Assembly: GCA_963830725.1 (NCBI GenBank)
Contig: CAWHNO010000013.1
Span: forward strand, 310,001 to 374,000
Direction of reading: 5' to 3'
Source: DASSUW01 sp963830725
GTDB lineage: Bacteria > Actinomycetota > Thermoleophilia > Solirubrobacterales > Solirubrobacteraceae
DNA length: 64,000 bases
Position numbers and translations under genes: made by a program. Positions 52,036 to 60,333 of the stretch are shown piece after piece. Numbering within the stretch: the stretch's first letter is position 1; each line of letters opens with the position of its first letter. The notes beneath the pieces are model-generated. The model had not been told where the DNA came from and did no database searches. It saw nothing but the letters and a program-made list of their open reading frames with translations.

Positions 52036-52815
52036 ATGAGCATCACGGAGGATGCACCCGCGACGCCCGCGGCGCGCCGTTCACCGCTGCTGAGACCGGC
52101 CCGTGTCCGGAGGGCTTCGCCATGGTGGTGGCTGGTTCTCGTCTGCTCCGTGCTGCTCGCCGCCGTCACCGCCGTGATGGCCGCGTGGTGGATCGCCTCG
52201 GGGGAGACGGTCAGCGCGACATACAGCGTCCGCGGCTCGCTCTCGACGATCGACCTCGACGTCGGGACCGCCGACGTGGAGATCGCGGGCGGGGCTCCGA
52301 CCATCGAGGTCAGGCGGACCGCCGAGTACGCGTTCGGGCGCCCGCCGGCCCAGTCGCGCGAGCTCGACGGCGACGTGCTGCGGATCACCTCGCGCTGCCC
52401 CGACACGGTGTTCGGGAGCTGCCGCGCCGCCTACCGCCTCAGCGTGAGCGACAACGTGCAGGTCAACGTGCGGACCTCCAGCGGGCGCGTGCGCATCACC
52501 GCGCTCAACGGCTCGGCGCGGATCCAGACCGGCTCGGGCGCGGTCGCCGTCGACGGCTTCTGCGGGTTCCAGCTCAGCGCCACGTCGGCGTCGGGTGATG
52601 TGCTCGGGGCGGCCGGCTGCTCGCCCGACCGGGTGGAGCTGCGCTCCAGCAGCGGCGACGTCCACGCGATCGTGCCCGCCGCCCGCTACCGCGTCGACGC
52701 CAACAGCGCCCGCGGCAGCGCCGAGGTGCGCAACCTCACCGTCACCGACGACGCCCCGTTCGCCGTGCAGGCGATCAGCGGCACCGGCGACGTGCTCGTG
52801 GAGGGGCGCGGATGA
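52036..52815 (+). CDS. DUF4097-like membrane-anchored beta-repeat protein
   Basis: 259 residues. A cytoplasmic N-terminus and one membrane helix (WWWLVLVCSVLLAAVTAVMA) lead to an outside domain of repeated beta strands: LSTIDLDVGTADVEIAGGAP, VRTSSGRVRITALNGSARIQ, TGSGAVAVDGF, SATSASGDVLG, SSSGDVHAIVP, ISGTGDVLVEGRG. The S-x-S-G-x-V pattern is that of DUF4097/adhesin-like beta helices. Its TGA overlaps the histidine kinase ATG, which suggests that it is the extracytoplasmic companion of that sensor. Confidence 0.82.
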   Translation: MSITEDAPATPAARRSPLLRPARVRRASPWWWLVLVCSVLLAAVTAVMAAWWIASGETVSATYSVRGSLSTIDLDVGTADVEIAGGAPTIEVRRTAEYAFGRPPAQSRELDGDVLRITSRCPDTVFGSCRAAYRLSVSDNVQVNVRTSSGRVRITALNGSARIQTGSGAVAVDGFCGFQLSATSASGDVLGAAGCSPDRVELRSSSGDVHAIVPAARYRVDANSARGSAEVRNLTVTDDAPFAVQAISGTGDVLVEGRG

Positions 52816-54347
52816 CCGCGATCCGTGCGACCGGCGGCCTCGAGCTCCCGCGGCACCTGCGGGTGGCCGGCCGCACGCTGCTCTACCTGCTGCTCGGGCT
52901 GCCGTACGGCGTCGCCTACCTCGTTGTGGTGGGCGGCGGCTTGCTGCTCGGCGCGGTGCTCAGCCTGGTCTGGATCGGGCTGCCGCTGATGGCCGCCGTG
53001 ACGCAGCTCACGTGGCAGCTTGCCGAGGGGGAGCGGCGCCAGGCCAACCGGCTGCTCGACGCGCACCTTCCGCCCGTGCCGCGCGCGCCCCGCGGTGATT
53101 GGCGACAGGTGCTGGAGGCGACCGGACACGCGCCGTTCTGGCGCGTCCTGGCCATGCTGCTGCTCAAGCTGCCGGTCGCCGTCGCGGGCTTGGCGCTCGC
53201 CGCCGCGCCCGTCGCGCTCGCCGTGATCCTGCTCGTGCTCGCCGCCGACGGGTTCGGCTCGGGCAGCGACCGCTACGTCGGGCCGTGGACGCTCGGGCCC
53301 GGTGTCGCGCTCGCCCTCATCGTGCTCGCGCTCGCCGCCGCGGTGGTCTCGATCGCCGTCCAGGAGGGTCTCGGCCGGCTGCTGCGCGCCCTCGCCCAGG
53401 CGCTGTTGCGCACCGAGAGGGCGGGGGAGGGGCCGGTGCGGGAGATGCTGGCCGAACGGCTCGGCGACCGCTCGCTGAACATCGCGTACTGGCTGCCCGA
53501 CCGCCGGATCTTCGTGGACGAGCGAGGCCACCCGGTCGACCTGCCGGCTTCCGGTTCCGGGCGCACGTGGACGGCTGTCGAGCGCGAGGGCAACCGCGTG
53601 GCGGCGATCGTCCACGACGCCGAGCTGGACGCCACCCCGGAGCTGGTCCACGCCGCCGCCTCGGCGGCCGCGCTGGCGCTCGACAACGAGCGCTTGAAGG
53701 CCGACCTGCGCGCGCGCCTCGAGGAGCTGCGCCACTCGCGCCGGCGGATCGTCGAGGCCGCCGACGACGCGCGACGCCAGATCGAGCGCGATCTGCACGA
53801 CGGCGCCCAGCAGCAGCTCGTCTCGCTTGCGCTCGACCTTCGCCTGCTGCGCGCGCGGCTCAAGCACGAGCCCGAGGTGGCGGAGACGGTCGAGGAGCTG
53901 GCCGACAAGCTGGCCGTCGCGCTCGCGGAGCTGCGCGAGCTGGCGCGCGGCATCCACCCGGCGGTGCTCTCCGACCACGGGCTCGGGCCGGCCATCCACG
54001 TGCTCGTCGAGCGCGCCCCGATCGCCGTCGAGTGCGACCTGGCGTTCGAGGACCGGCTGCCGGCGCCGGTCGAGGCGGCCGCGTACTTCGTGGTCGCCGA
54101 GGGGCTGACCAACGTGATCAAGTACGCCAATGCCGCCAAGGCCACGGTGAGCGTGCGCCGCCGCTCCAGGACGCTCGAGGTCGTCGTCGCCGACGACGGC
54201 GTAGGCGGCGCGCGGATCGACGCCGGCTCGGGCCTGCGCGGCCTCAGCGACCGGCTCGCCGCACTCGAGGGCGAGCTGTCGCTCGACAGCCCGCTGGGCG
54301 AGGGGACGCGGCTCGTCGCGCGTATCCCGCTGACGGGGGCGGCGTGA
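52812..54347 (+). CDS. sensor histidine kinase (HisKA_3, NarL-type)
   Basis: 511 residues. An N-terminal membrane module with several helices (LLYLLLGLPYGVAYLVVVGG, PVALAVILLVLAADGFG) resembles the sensor domain that often accompanies these kinases. The dimerisation/phosphoacceptor helix holds RRQIERDLHDGAQQQLVSLA, with His in the H-D-G-x-Q-Q motif. HATPase: EGLTNVIKYANA (N box), VVADDGVGGARID (G1), GSGLRGLSDRLAAL (G2). Kinases of this type pair with a NarL/LuxR response regulator, normally the next gene. None follows. Only the codons MRILL are present at 54347, before a large inverted repeat. Confidence 0.92.
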   Translation: MTAIRATGGLELPRHLRVAGRTLLYLLLGLPYGVAYLVVVGGGLLLGAVLSLVWIGLPLMAAVTQLTWQLAEGERRQANRLLDAHLPPVPRAPRGDWRQVLEATGHAPFWRVLAMLLLKLPVAVAGLALAAAPVALAVILLVLAADGFGSGSDRYVGPWTLGPGVALALIVLALAAAVVSIAVQEGLGRLLRALAQALLRTERAGEGPVREMLAERLGDRSLNIAYWLPDRRIFVDERGHPVDLPASGSGRTWTAVEREGNRVAAIVHDAELDATPELVHAAASAAALALDNERLKADLRARLEELRHSRRRIVEAADDARRQIERDLHDGAQQQLVSLALDLRLLRARLKHEPEVAETVEELADKLAVALAELRELARGIHPAVLSDHGLGPAIHVLVERAPIAVECDLAFEDRLPAPVEAAAYFVVAEGLTNVIKYANAAKATVSVRRRSRTLEVVVADDGVGGARIDAGSGLRGLSDRLAALEGELSLDSPLGEGTRLVARIPLTGAA

Positions 54348-55555
54348 TGCGAATCCTGCTGAGTGGCCGCGGCCGGTGGTTCCACGCATTCCGGCGGGCC
54401 CGGCCCGTGTCTGCCGGCGGGTGGGTGGGATTCATCGTCACGTGCCACCAGCATGCTCGCGGATGCCGAGCACCGGCAGACACGGCCCGGACTCCGCCGG
54501 GTTATGCGCGGAACCACCGGCCACGACCACTGGGTCTCGTCCTCCTGCTCGCCGCTTTCGCCGGCTGCGGCGGCACCACGACGGTGCGCGAGGGCGACCT
54601 CGAGGTGCAGGGCGAGCAGGCGGCGCGCGAGCGGCCGACGCCCGCGGCGACGCAGGAGCGCGGCGACGGCCTGCGGGTGGCAGCGGCACGGATCGCCGTG
54701 ATCAGCCACGGCCAGGCATCCGATCCGTTCTGGGCGATCGTCAAGAAGGGACTCGACGACGCGGCGCGCCAGACCGGCGTCGCGGTCTCCTATCGCGCTC
54801 CCGACAGCTACGACATCGCCCGCATGCGGCGGCTGATCGACGAGGCGATCGAGGCCAACCTCGACGGCCTGATCGTCTCGCTGCCCGACGCGCAGGGGCT
54901 GCGCGCCCCGATCCGGCGCGCCCGCCGCGCCGGCATCCCGGTCATCTCGATCAACTCCGGCAGCGACCGCTTCCGCGACCTCGGGATCCTCGCCCACGTC
55001 GGCCAGCCGGAATGGCGCGCGGGCTTCGAGAGCGGTCGCCGGATGGGGGCGGCCGGCGTAGGCAGGGGCCTGTGCGTGAACCAGGAGCAGGGCAACGCCG
55101 GGCTCGACGAGCGCTGCCGCGGATTCGCGGCCGGCCTGCACCGCTCGGGTGGCAGCTCGTCCGTGCTGGGCGTCGACCTCCAGGACCCCGACCGCGCGCA
55201 GCAGCGGATCGCGCAGGCGGTCCGCGACCGCGAGGCGGACGGCATCCTCACGCTCGGCACCGCCGGCGCGCTGCCGGCGCTCGCCGCGCTGCGCAACGGC
55301 TTCGGGCGCCCGGTCCGGCTCGCCACCTTCGACCTGTCGCCCGAGGCGCTGCAGGCGGTGCGGGTGAGGCGGATGCTGTTCGCGGTCGACCAGCAGCCGT
55401 ACCTGCAGGGCTACCTGCCGGTCGTGCTGCTGGCCGAGCGCTCGCGGCACCTGCTGTCCCCGCCGCGCGGCGAGCTGATCCCGACCGGGCCGGAGTTCGT
55501 GACGTCCGCGACGGCCGACGAGGTGCTCGAGCTCAGCCGGCTCGGCTTCCGCTGA
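54347..55555 (+). CDS. periplasmic sugar-binding-like lipoprotein
   Basis: The mature protein is clear: lipoprotein signal PLGLVLLLAAFAGC at about 54.53 kb, then a Peripla_BP_4 (type I binding protein) fold: RIAVISHGQASDPFWAIVKK, RMRRLIDEAIEANLDGLIVS, AGIPVISINSGSDRFRDLGI, CVNQEQGNAGLDERCRGFAA, DGILTLGTAGALPALAAL, RRMLFAVDQQPYLQGYLPVV. The start is uncertain. The frame is open back to ATG 54347 (overlapping the kinase stop), but the first ~60 codons run through a large inverted repeat and are unlikely to be native. No permease or ATPase is adjacent, so it may be a sensor for the kinase rather than part of a transporter. Confidence 0.8.
   Translation: MRILLSGRGRWFHAFRRARPVSAGGWVGFIVTCHQHARGCRAPADTARTPPGYARNHRPRPLGLVLLLAAFAGCGGTTTVREGDLEVQGEQAARERPTPAATQERGDGLRVAAARIAVISHGQASDPFWAIVKKGLDDAARQTGVAVSYRAPDSYDIARMRRLIDEAIEANLDGLIVSLPDAQGLRAPIRRARRAGIPVISINSGSDRFRDLGILAHVGQPEWRAGFESGRRMGAAGVGRGLCVNQEQGNAGLDERCRGFAAGLHRSGGSSSVLGVDLQDPDRAQQRIAQAVRDREADGILTLGTAGALPALAALRNGFGRPVRLATFDLSPEALQAVRVRRMLFAVDQQPYLQGYLPVVLLAERSRHLLSPPRGELIPTGPEFVTSATADEVLELSRLGFR
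54363..54524. repeat. large imperfect inverted repeat between kinase and lipoprotein genes
   Basis: 54363-54417 and 54473-54524 are inverted copies of each other with few mismatches (shared GGTGGTTCC, CCGGCGG, CCGTGTCTGCCGG), separated by 55 bp. It sits five codons into a reading frame that starts MRILL, typical for a response regulator. It could be an insertion-derived or deletion-junction hairpin, or a strong terminator after the kinase. Confidence 0.65.
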
Positions 55556-55606
55556 GGCTGACCTCCGCGGCGCGTCCCGATCGAACGCGGCTGAGCGGCG
55601 GTCGTG

Positions 55607-56032
55607 TCAAGCGGCGCGGCGCACGTCGAACCACATGCTGACGAGCGTCCCGCCGCCGGTCCGCGCGCTGATGTCGACGCGCCGGGCGACGCTGCCGACC
55701 AGCGGCAGGCCGAGCCCGAGGCCCGGGCTGTCGTGCCGCGGGGCCATGCCGGCGCCGTTGTCGGACACGGACAGCAGGAGCCGGTCGCCGCTGTGGCGCG
55801 CCTCGATCGCCACCCGGCCGGCGGGGCGTTCGCGGTAGGCGTGCACGACGCAGTTGGTGACGACCTCGGAGACGGCGAGCAGCACGTCCGACAGGACCCC
55901 CGGCTCGGCGCCGTTGGCCCGCAGGAACTCCCTGACCGCCTTGCGCGCGACGGCCGGAGCACCCGGGTCCGCCGGGAAGGAGCGATGGAGGCTGGGTGCG
56001 TGCTCGCTCAAGCCTCCGGAGCGTAGCGTCAC
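55607..56032 (-). CDS. RsbW-like anti-sigma serine kinase (HATPase)
   Basis: 141 residues from GTG 56032, which overlaps the stop of the DapB-like gene. GHKL fold: RSFPADPGAPAVARKAVREF, LSDVLLAVSEVVTNCVVHAY (N box with Asn), RLLLSVSDNGAGMAPRHDSP (G1), GLGLGLPLVGSVARRVDISA (G2), GGGTLVSMWFDVRR. This is the single-domain kinase of partner-switching systems that phosphorylates STAS antagonists and sequesters sigma factors. Its partners may be the STAS and SpoIIE proteins elsewhere in the window. Confidence 0.88.
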   Translation of the reverse strand: MTLRSGGLSEHAPSLHRSFPADPGAPAVARKAVREFLRANGAEPGVLSDVLLAVSEVVTNCVVHAYRERPAGRVAIEARHSGDRLLLSVSDNGAGMAPRHDSPGLGLGLPLVGSVARRVDISARTGGGTLVSMWFDVRRAA

Positions 56033-56820
56033 GCCTTCAGGAGCAGCGTGTCCAAACCGCGAACGAGCCCGACCGTGCCGGGCGCCGCGCGGGCGGCCAG
56101 CAGCGTGCCCGCCACGTAGGGGGCGGGGGAGGAGCCGGCGTCGTGGCGGATCGAGAGGCGCTCGTCCGGCTGGGCGAAGACGACCTCCGTCGAGACGACG
56201 AAGCTCGGCAGCCGCAGCGAGTGCACCTGGGTGCCGCCGATCGTGGCGCCGCGCGCCTCGCGCACGCCTGCGGTGTCCTCGAGCGTGCGCCCGACCTCCG
56301 GCGGGCGCACCTCGCCGAGGCGCTCGGCCAGCTCGCGGGCGGTGCCGCTCGGCGCGTCGGCCTTCGTGGCGCTCGCGTAGTCGATCACCTCCCACGAGGG
56401 CAGGTGTCGGGCGGCCAGCAGCGCGGCGGCCTGCGCCATCGCGGCGGTGAGCGAGAAGTTGCCGGCCGCGATCACGCCGACGCCCCGCTGCTGCGCGGCC
56501 TCGCCGATCTCGGCGAACTCGTCGGAGGTCAGGCCCGACGTGCCGATCACCGTGGCCACGCCGCGCTCGATCGCGGTCAGCGTGTTGGCCTTGACCACGT
56601 CGTGCGAGGTGTAGTCGATCAGCACGTCGACGCCCTCCAGCGCCTCCTCGACGCTCGCGTGGACGGGCGCGCCGTGCGCCTCCCCGCCGGCCGCCGAGCG
56701 GCTGACGCCGGAGCGCAGGACGAGGTCGTCGGCGCCCGCGACGGCCTCCGCCAGCGCGGTGCCGGTCCAGCCGGTGATGCCTGCGATGCAGATGTTCAGG
56801 CTCGACATCGCGCGAATCAT
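56029..56820 (-). CDS. DapB-like dihydrodipicolinate reductase homologue
   Basis: 263 residues (true start perhaps the second Met, MSSLNICIAGITGWTGTAL). The Rossmann motif GITGWTG, VDVLIDYTSHDVVKANTLTA, ATVIGTSGLTSDEFAEIGEA, AAGNFSLTAAMAQ and the signature VIDYASATKADAPSGTAREL are those of DapB. The canonical signature has two His before K-x-D-A-P-S-G-T. Here that site reads AS, so the catalytic His is absent while Lys and the substrate-binding S-G-T remain. It may be a DapB paralogue with another substrate. Coupled to the RsbW-like gene by a GTGA overlap. Confidence 0.85.
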   Translation of the reverse strand: MIRAMSSLNICIAGITGWTGTALAEAVAGADDLVLRSGVSRSAAGGEAHGAPVHASVEEALEGVDVLIDYTSHDVVKANTLTAIERGVATVIGTSGLTSDEFAEIGEAAQQRGVGVIAAGNFSLTAAMAQAAALLAARHLPSWEVIDYASATKADAPSGTARELAERLGEVRPPEVGRTLEDTAGVREARGATIGGTQVHSLRLPSFVVSTEVVFAQPDERLSIRHDAGSSPAPYVAGTLLAARAAPGTVGLVRGLDTLLLKA

Positions 56821-56882
56821 CGCTGGTCGAGGCCGTCCACGTCGGCATTGCGGGGGTGCGGCCGGACTGTGAGGATGGGTCC

Positions 56883-58430
56883 GTGCTGACGGTCCGCGAC
56901 GGCTTCTATGACGAGATGCTCGACGAGGGGGGCGTGCCGCGCGCCCACGCGCGGACGCTGGTCGAGGCGCTCGAGACGCTCGGAGCCGAGGCGCTGGCCG
57001 CCGCCGGGCGGCGCCGCGACGCGATCTTCATGCAGCAGGGGATCACCTTCGACGCCGCCGGTCCGGACGCGGAAGGACCGGTACGGGACCGGCCGTTCCC
57101 GCTCGATCTCGTGCCCCGCATCATCCCCGCGGCCGAGTGGAAGACGATCAAGCGCGGCCTGGCCCAGCGCATCCGGGCCTTGAACCAGTTCATCGACGAC
57201 GTCTACCACGGGCGCGAGATCGTGCACGACGGCCTCGTGCCGTGGGACCTCATCGTCTCCCGCTCGGGCTTCGCGCGCGCCGCGCACGGCATCCGCCCTC
57301 CCGGCGGCGTCTACTGCCATGTCTCGGGCTGCGACCTCGTGCGCGACGGCGACGGCTCGTGGAAGGTGCTCGAGGACAACGTGCGCACGCCGAGCGGGAT
57401 CTCGTACGTGCTCGAGAACCGGGTGGCGATGACGCGGCTGCTGCCCGGTCTGTTCTCGCACTACCGCGTGCGCCCCGTCGACCACTATCCGGCGCTCCTG
57501 CGCACGGCGCTGGCGCAGGTGGCGCCGACCGGCGGGGAGGAGGAGGCGACGGTCGTCGTGTGGACGCCGGGCCCGTTCAACTCGGCCTACTTCGAGCACG
57601 CCTTCCTCGCGCGCCAGATGGGCGTCGAGCTGGTGGAGGCGTCCGACCTCGTGGTGCGCGACGCGGTCTGCCACATGCGGACGACGCGCGGCTTGCAGCG
57701 CGTGCACGCGATCTACCGGCGCATCGACGACGACTTCATGGACCCGCTCGAGTTCCGGCCCGACTCGATGCTCGGGGTGCCGGGATTGATGCGCGCCTAC
57801 CGCGCCGGAAGCGTGGCGATCGTCAACGCGGTCGGGACCGGCGTCGCCGACGACAAGGCGATCTACCACTACGTGCCCGAGATGGTCCGCTACTACCTCG
57901 GCGAGGAGCCGATCCTCGACAACGTGCCGACCTACCTGATGACCGATGCCGACCAGCGCGCGTGGGTGCTCGAGCGGCTGGGGGAGATGGTGGTCAAGCC
58001 CACGAGCGAGTCCGGCGGCAAGGGCGTGTTCATCGGGCCGACGGCGAGCGAGCACGAGATCGAGCGCCAGGCCGAGGCGGTGACGCGCGACCCCGAGCGC
58101 TGGATCGCGCAGGAGCTGGTGCGGCTGTCGACCGTGCCGACCGCCGGGGCGGACGGCACGCTGGCGCCGCGCCACGTGGACCTGCGTCCGTTTGCGGTGT
58201 TCGGCGAGGAGATCCGGATCGTGCCGGGCGGGTTGACGCGCGTGGCGCTGCGCGAGGGCTCGATGATCGTCAACTCCTCGCAGGGCGGCGGCTCGAAGGA
58301 CACCTGGGTGCTCGACGAGGGGCCCGAGAGCGAGCTGCCGGACTCGCCCGCCGCCCGCTGGGCGCCGCCGCGCATGCCCGGCCTGAGCCAGGGCGAGTGG
58401 TCAGGCCAGCAACGACAGCAGCAGCAGTGA
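56883..58430 (+). CDS. circularly permuted ATP-grasp protein (DUF404/DUF407)
   Basis: About 515 residues from GTG 56883, behind GAGGATGG. Conserved blocks: MLDEGGVPRAHARTLVEALE, FPLDLVPRIIPAAEWKTIKR, GLAQRIRALNQFIDDVYHGR, YCHVSGCDLVRDGDGSWKVL, EDNVRTPSGISYVLENR, VKPTSESGGKGVFIGP (ATP grasp), DLRPFAVFGEEIRIVPGGLT and IVNSSQGGGSKDTWVL. First gene of the ATP-grasp, alpha-E, transglutaminase trio found in many bacteria. It is thought to ligate or process a peptide-like product, but the biochemistry is not settled. Confidence 0.93.
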   Translation: MLTVRDGFYDEMLDEGGVPRAHARTLVEALETLGAEALAAAGRRRDAIFMQQGITFDAAGPDAEGPVRDRPFPLDLVPRIIPAAEWKTIKRGLAQRIRALNQFIDDVYHGREIVHDGLVPWDLIVSRSGFARAAHGIRPPGGVYCHVSGCDLVRDGDGSWKVLEDNVRTPSGISYVLENRVAMTRLLPGLFSHYRVRPVDHYPALLRTALAQVAPTGGEEEATVVVWTPGPFNSAYFEHAFLARQMGVELVEASDLVVRDAVCHMRTTRGLQRVHAIYRRIDDDFMDPLEFRPDSMLGVPGLMRAYRAGSVAIVNAVGTGVADDKAIYHYVPEMVRYYLGEEPILDNVPTYLMTDADQRAWVLERLGEMVVKPTSESGGKGVFIGPTASEHEIERQAEAVTRDPERWIAQELVRLSTVPTAGADGTLAPRHVDLRPFAVFGEEIRIVPGGLTRVALREGSMIVNSSQGGGSKDTWVLDEGPESELPDSPAARWAPPRMPGLSQGEWSGQQRQQQQ

Positions 58431-58510
58431 GCGCAGCGAACGGTTACGCGAGGCCGGAGGCCGAGAGTCGTCATCAGAACGCGGGGCCGGATGCCCCGCG
58501 GAGGTAACCC

Positions 58511-59470
58511 TTGCTAGCGCGTATCGCTCATGAGCTCTACTGGATCGGCCGCCAGCTCGCGCGCGCCGAGCACACCGCCCGAATGCTCGACGGCATCTTC
58601 CACGCCGACGTGCAGGCGCGCCCCGACGACCCGGCCGGCGTGCTGCTCTCGTGGGACCACCTGATGACGATCGTGTCGGGAGAGCCGCCGGAGAGCCCGG
58701 CCTCGCGCGACGCGGTGCTGCGCGCGCTGACGCTCGACCCAGAGCACCCGACCTCGGTGCTCAACTGCGTCAATCGCGCGCGCGAGGGCGCACGCACGGT
58801 GCGCGACGTCTTCTCGGCCGAGATGTGGGAGGCGATCAACACCTTCCACCTCGGCCTCCTGCGGCGCGACGTGTCGGCCGCTCTGCGGTCGGGCCCGTAC
58901 TCGGTCTACGCCTACGTGCGCGAGCGCTGCGGCCTGTTCTGGGGCGTCACGAGCCGCACGATGCTGCGCGACGAGGCACACGCCTTCCTGCAGGCGGGCG
59001 CCGCGATCGAGTCCGGCGACATGGTGCTGCGGATGCTGCGCGTCGCGCTGCCGCCGCACGCGGGCGACGCCGACGAGCATGTGTTCGACGGCCAGGCGCT
59101 GGCCCTGCTGCAGGCGGTCGGCGGCTTCCAGGCCTACCGGCGCGCCATCCCCGCACCGCCGAACGCGGCCCCGGTGGCGCGCTTCCTGCTCTACGAGCGC
59201 GACTACCCGGACTCGGTCGCCTTCTCGGTCGAGGCGCTGCACGCCGCGCTGACCGCGGCCGACGCCAGCTACCGCAGCTCGCCCGCCGTCCTGCGGGTGG
59301 GGCGGCTGATGGCCGACCTCGACTTCCGGGCGCGCGCGGTCGAGGGCGACGGAGCGCTGGGAGCCACGCTCGGCCCCGTGCAGCGTGAGCTCGCCCAGGT
59401 CGATGCCGACATCGGCCAACGGTACTTTGGTGGCACGGCGCCGCCGGCCGGACGTCTTGTGATCGCCTGA
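58511..59470 (+). CDS. alpha-E domain protein
   Basis: 319 residues from TTG 58511 (GAGGTAACCC upstream). All-helical DUF403/alpha-E family: MLARIAHELYWIGRQLARAE, HTARMLDGIFHADVQARPDD, SVLNCVNRAREGARTVRDVF, SAEMWEAINTFHLGLL, FWGVTSRTMLRDEAHAFLQA, FLLYERDYPDSVAFSVEALH. Always encoded with the permuted ATP-grasp protein and a transglutaminase-like protein, as here. Its stop overlaps the next start. Function unknown. Confidence 0.93.
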   Translation: MLARIAHELYWIGRQLARAEHTARMLDGIFHADVQARPDDPAGVLLSWDHLMTIVSGEPPESPASRDAVLRALTLDPEHPTSVLNCVNRAREGARTVRDVFSAEMWEAINTFHLGLLRRDVSAALRSGPYSVYAYVRERCGLFWGVTSRTMLRDEAHAFLQAGAAIESGDMVLRMLRVALPPHAGDADEHVFDGQALALLQAVGGFQAYRRAIPAPPNAAPVARFLLYERDYPDSVAFSVEALHAALTAADASYRSSPAVLRVGRLMADLDFRARAVEGDGALGATLGPVQRELAQVDADIGQRYFGGTAPPAGRLVIA

Positions 59471-60333
59471 TGAACTTCGCCATCCGCTACCTGACCGAGT
59501 ACCGCTACGAGGCGGAGGTGACCGACAACCTCAACGCCCTGCGCGTCAAGCCGGCCACCACGTCGACGCAGCGGGTCGAGGACTTCGTGGTGCGCGTCGA
59601 CCCCGAGGCGCGGCTGCACCAGCACCACGACTACTTCGGCACCACGGTGATCGAGTTCGGGATCTCGCGGCCGCACGGCCACCTGTCGATCGACGTGCGC
59701 GCGCGCGTGAAGACCGCCGCGCCCGAAGACCCGCCGGAGAGCGGCTGGGCGGATCCGGACGAGGCGCCGTACCGCTCGGCGGCGGGCGAGTTCCTGCTCG
59801 CGGACGGCGAGCCGGACGTGCTGGCGCTCGACGAGCTGGTCGGGGAGTCGCGCGCGGAGAGCCCGCTGGCCACGGTGCGCCGCCTGGTCGAGCTGATCCC
59901 CGACCGCTTCGAGTACCGGGCCGGCGTGACCTTCGTCGGCTCCACGGTGGCCGACCTGCTGGAGACCGGCGCCGGCGTGTGCCAGGACTTCGCGCATCTC
60001 GCGCTCCTGCTCCTGCGCCGCCACGGGATCGCCGCCCGCTACGTGTCGGGCTACCTGTGGGCGCCGCCGGACGGCGACGAGGGCGCCGAGTCGGCCGAGG
60101 TGGACACGCATGCGTGGATCGAGGCTCTCGTGCCGGCCGGCGACGAGCCGGTGTGGGTGCCCGCCGACCCCACCAACCGCACGCTCGGCGGCGAGACGCA
60201 CGTGAAGATCGGGCACGGCCGCAACTACGCCGACGTGCCCCCGATCAAGGGCGTGTTCCGAGGGTCCGCAGGGGCCGAGCTCTCCGCGTCCGTGAAGATG
60301 ACTCGCACGGACGCCTCGCCGGCGCGGGCCTGA
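59470..60333 (+). CDS. transglutaminase-like cysteine protease
   Basis: 287 residues. A beta N-domain (FAIRYLTEYRYEAEVTDNLN, ALRVKPATTSTQRV) is followed by the transglutaminase core: Cys in GAGVCQDFAHLALLLLRRHG, then YVSGYLWAPPDG, His in EVDTHAWIEALVPAGDEPVW and Asp in VPADPTNRTLGG, so the Cys-His-Asp triad is complete. KIGHGRNYADVPPIKGVFRG is the family's C-terminal signature. It starts in the stop of the alpha-E gene. Cytoplasmic protease or amidase, partner of the ATP-grasp/alpha-E pair. Confidence 0.94.
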   Translation: MNFAIRYLTEYRYEAEVTDNLNALRVKPATTSTQRVEDFVVRVDPEARLHQHHDYFGTTVIEFGISRPHGHLSIDVRARVKTAAPEDPPESGWADPDEAPYRSAAGEFLLADGEPDVLALDELVGESRAESPLATVRRLVELIPDRFEYRAGVTFVGSTVADLLETGAGVCQDFAHLALLLLRRHGIAARYVSGYLWAPPDGDEGAESAEVDTHAWIEALVPAGDEPVWVPADPTNRTLGGETHVKIGHGRNYADVPPIKGVFRGSAGAELSASVKMTRTDASPARA

